From Candolleomyces eurysporus (Eukaryota > Basidiomycota > Agaricomycetes > Agaricales > Psathyrellaceae): DNA of 33,215 nucleotides. Shown piece after piece: positions 32,607 to 33,215 of this stretch. The stretch lies in the NCBI GenBank assembly GCA_027579435.1, contig JANBPK010001555.1, positions 1-33,215 on the forward strand, given 5' to 3'. Position numbers and translations under genes: made by a program. How positions within the stretch are numbered: position 1 is the first letter of the stretch; every line of letters begins with the position of its first letter. The notes beneath the pieces were generated by a model. That model did not search any database. It had not been told where the DNA came from and worked only from the letters and a program-made list of their open reading frames with translations.

Positions 32607-33215
32607 TCACCAACAGTTGGGGATCCGAGACGATCTTGGCACATGAAAAATCGCTCGAAGGTTCAGCAGGACCTGAGCGACTTCCGAAGCTTCTATGCCG
32701 ATAAGCCTTGCTATTCTCACAATTGGGAGTGGATATTTAAGGAGCGCGAGGGTGGAGATGATACAGAAATGGGGAAGATGTGGCGAGCGGGCGAGCGTTT
32801 GAGCGTACAGGCCATCGAGGCCATTCATTGTGAGGGCGAGTGGGAGGCGGTCCATAGGCGTCGACGGGTCCTCTTCCGTTGCAGGTTGGACAGTGAATTT
32901 GAATATCGTTGATGCAAGAACGAACGATCCTTTGATGAGCTGGATCAACTTGTTCATGTCTGGCTTCCTCGGCTGTTTTCCGTGCGCTCGAACGTATGAT
33001 TGGATGACGCGGTCGAACGCTGCGCGTTGAAACGGTGGTTCAAGGGACATTTCGATGACCTTGCCAGCCGAGTGACTATTGAGAGCGCCTAAGACAACGC
33101 CATCATTGTTCGGGTGAGAACGGATGTGTTCCTCCAACCGACTAGCGATGAAGAATCGGAGGAGAATGGAGGGGTGTCTTTCGAAGAAGTCGAGCGTATA
33201 GTCGATGAGGTCCAC
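32607..33215 (-). CDS. NACHT-type NLR (NWD2-like), internal-to-3' segment, 5' end beyond window
   Basis: Enters from the right edge in frame. Residues read ILLRFFIASRLEEHIRSH, the end of the NACHT core where fungal proteins have an R-F-x-x-x-S-R-x-E-x-x-I motif; then KLIQLIKGSFVLASTIFKFT (the GLF-x-A/YAST-type helix); and MDRLPLALTMNGLDGLYAQT, then a winged-helix-like STLALLKYPLPIVRIARLIG. The frame stops after LRAIFHVP; an intron or frameshift must follow, since another minus frame continues LLVNLLSCLSIWDWCTLSS (about 32610-32555). Walker A and B lie outside the window. It is a second STAND NTPase, 17 kb from the first. The exact 3' end, somewhere in 32130-32606, is not resolved. Confidence 0.72.
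   Translation of the reverse strand: MDLIDYTLDFFERHPSILLRFFIASRLEEHIRSHPNNDGVVLGALNSHSAGKVIEMSLEPPFQRAAFDRVIQSYVRAHGKQPRKPDMNKLIQLIKGSFVLASTIFKFTVQPATEEDPSTPMDRLPLALTMNGLDGLYAQTLARSPHLPHFCIISTLALLKYPLPIVRIARLIGIEASEVAQVLLNLRAIFHVPRSSRIPNCW

Overview
The window is genomic DNA from a filamentous basidiomycete, most likely an Agaricomycete. The evidence is dense short genes with many 45-70 nt GT..AG introns, NACHT-type NLR genes, a fungal DUF7025-type AAA ATPase, a GSI/FluG-like glutamine synthetase, a Helitron, and a Tet-like 2OG-Fe(II) oxygenase of the kind expanded in mushrooms. It reads as draft assembly: many lone Ns sit next to homopolymers. In every coding exon where I could test it, the N or one base of the run is surplus, so most apparent frameshifts here look technical.

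Region 1 (1-6003) is conserved housekeeping: mRNA guanylyltransferase (-, cut by the window edge), SKP1 (-), mitochondrial ribosomal protein bL27m (+, divergent from SKP1 over about 200 bp) and a GSI-like glutamine synthetase (-).

Region 2 (6004-17351) is built around a direct segmental duplication about 9 kb apart. Each copy holds a small ABM-like gene (+) followed by dynactin p27/DCTN6 (-). Copy A keeps the ABM-like gene and has a wrecked DCTN6; copy B has a wrecked ABM-like gene and keeps DCTN6. Between them lie a DUF7025 AAA ATPase with a C-terminal membrane segment and a 9-nt microexon (+), and a full-length NACHT NLR with a propeller-like C-terminal half (-).

Region 3 (17352-25861) is mobile. 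A nearly 2000-codon Helitron Rep-helicase (-) is interrupted only by three one-base homopolymer or N excesses. Head to head with it, 541 bp away, is a divergent ribonucleotide reductase small subunit (+) that has replaced two of the six di-iron ligands but kept the radical tyrosine. It shares the low-GC codon style of the Helitron and may be cargo or a co-opted neighbour. An XPG-type nuclease fragment follows. Element ends were not resolved.

Region 4 (25862-31300) is repeat-rich. It has a tandem array of about 86 bp units encoding a motif identical to the 14-3-3 helix motif AFDDAIAELDTL, a zinc-ribbon fragment, and a roughly 3 kb block almost devoid of CpG (one CpG in 840 bp at 28621-29460). 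Inside that block is an apparently intact Tet/JBP-like dioxygenase gene (-), from the enzyme superfamily that oxidises 5-methylcytosine.

Region 5 (31300-33215) has a weak His-rich exon pair and the 3' part of a second NACHT NLR (-), cut by the window edge.
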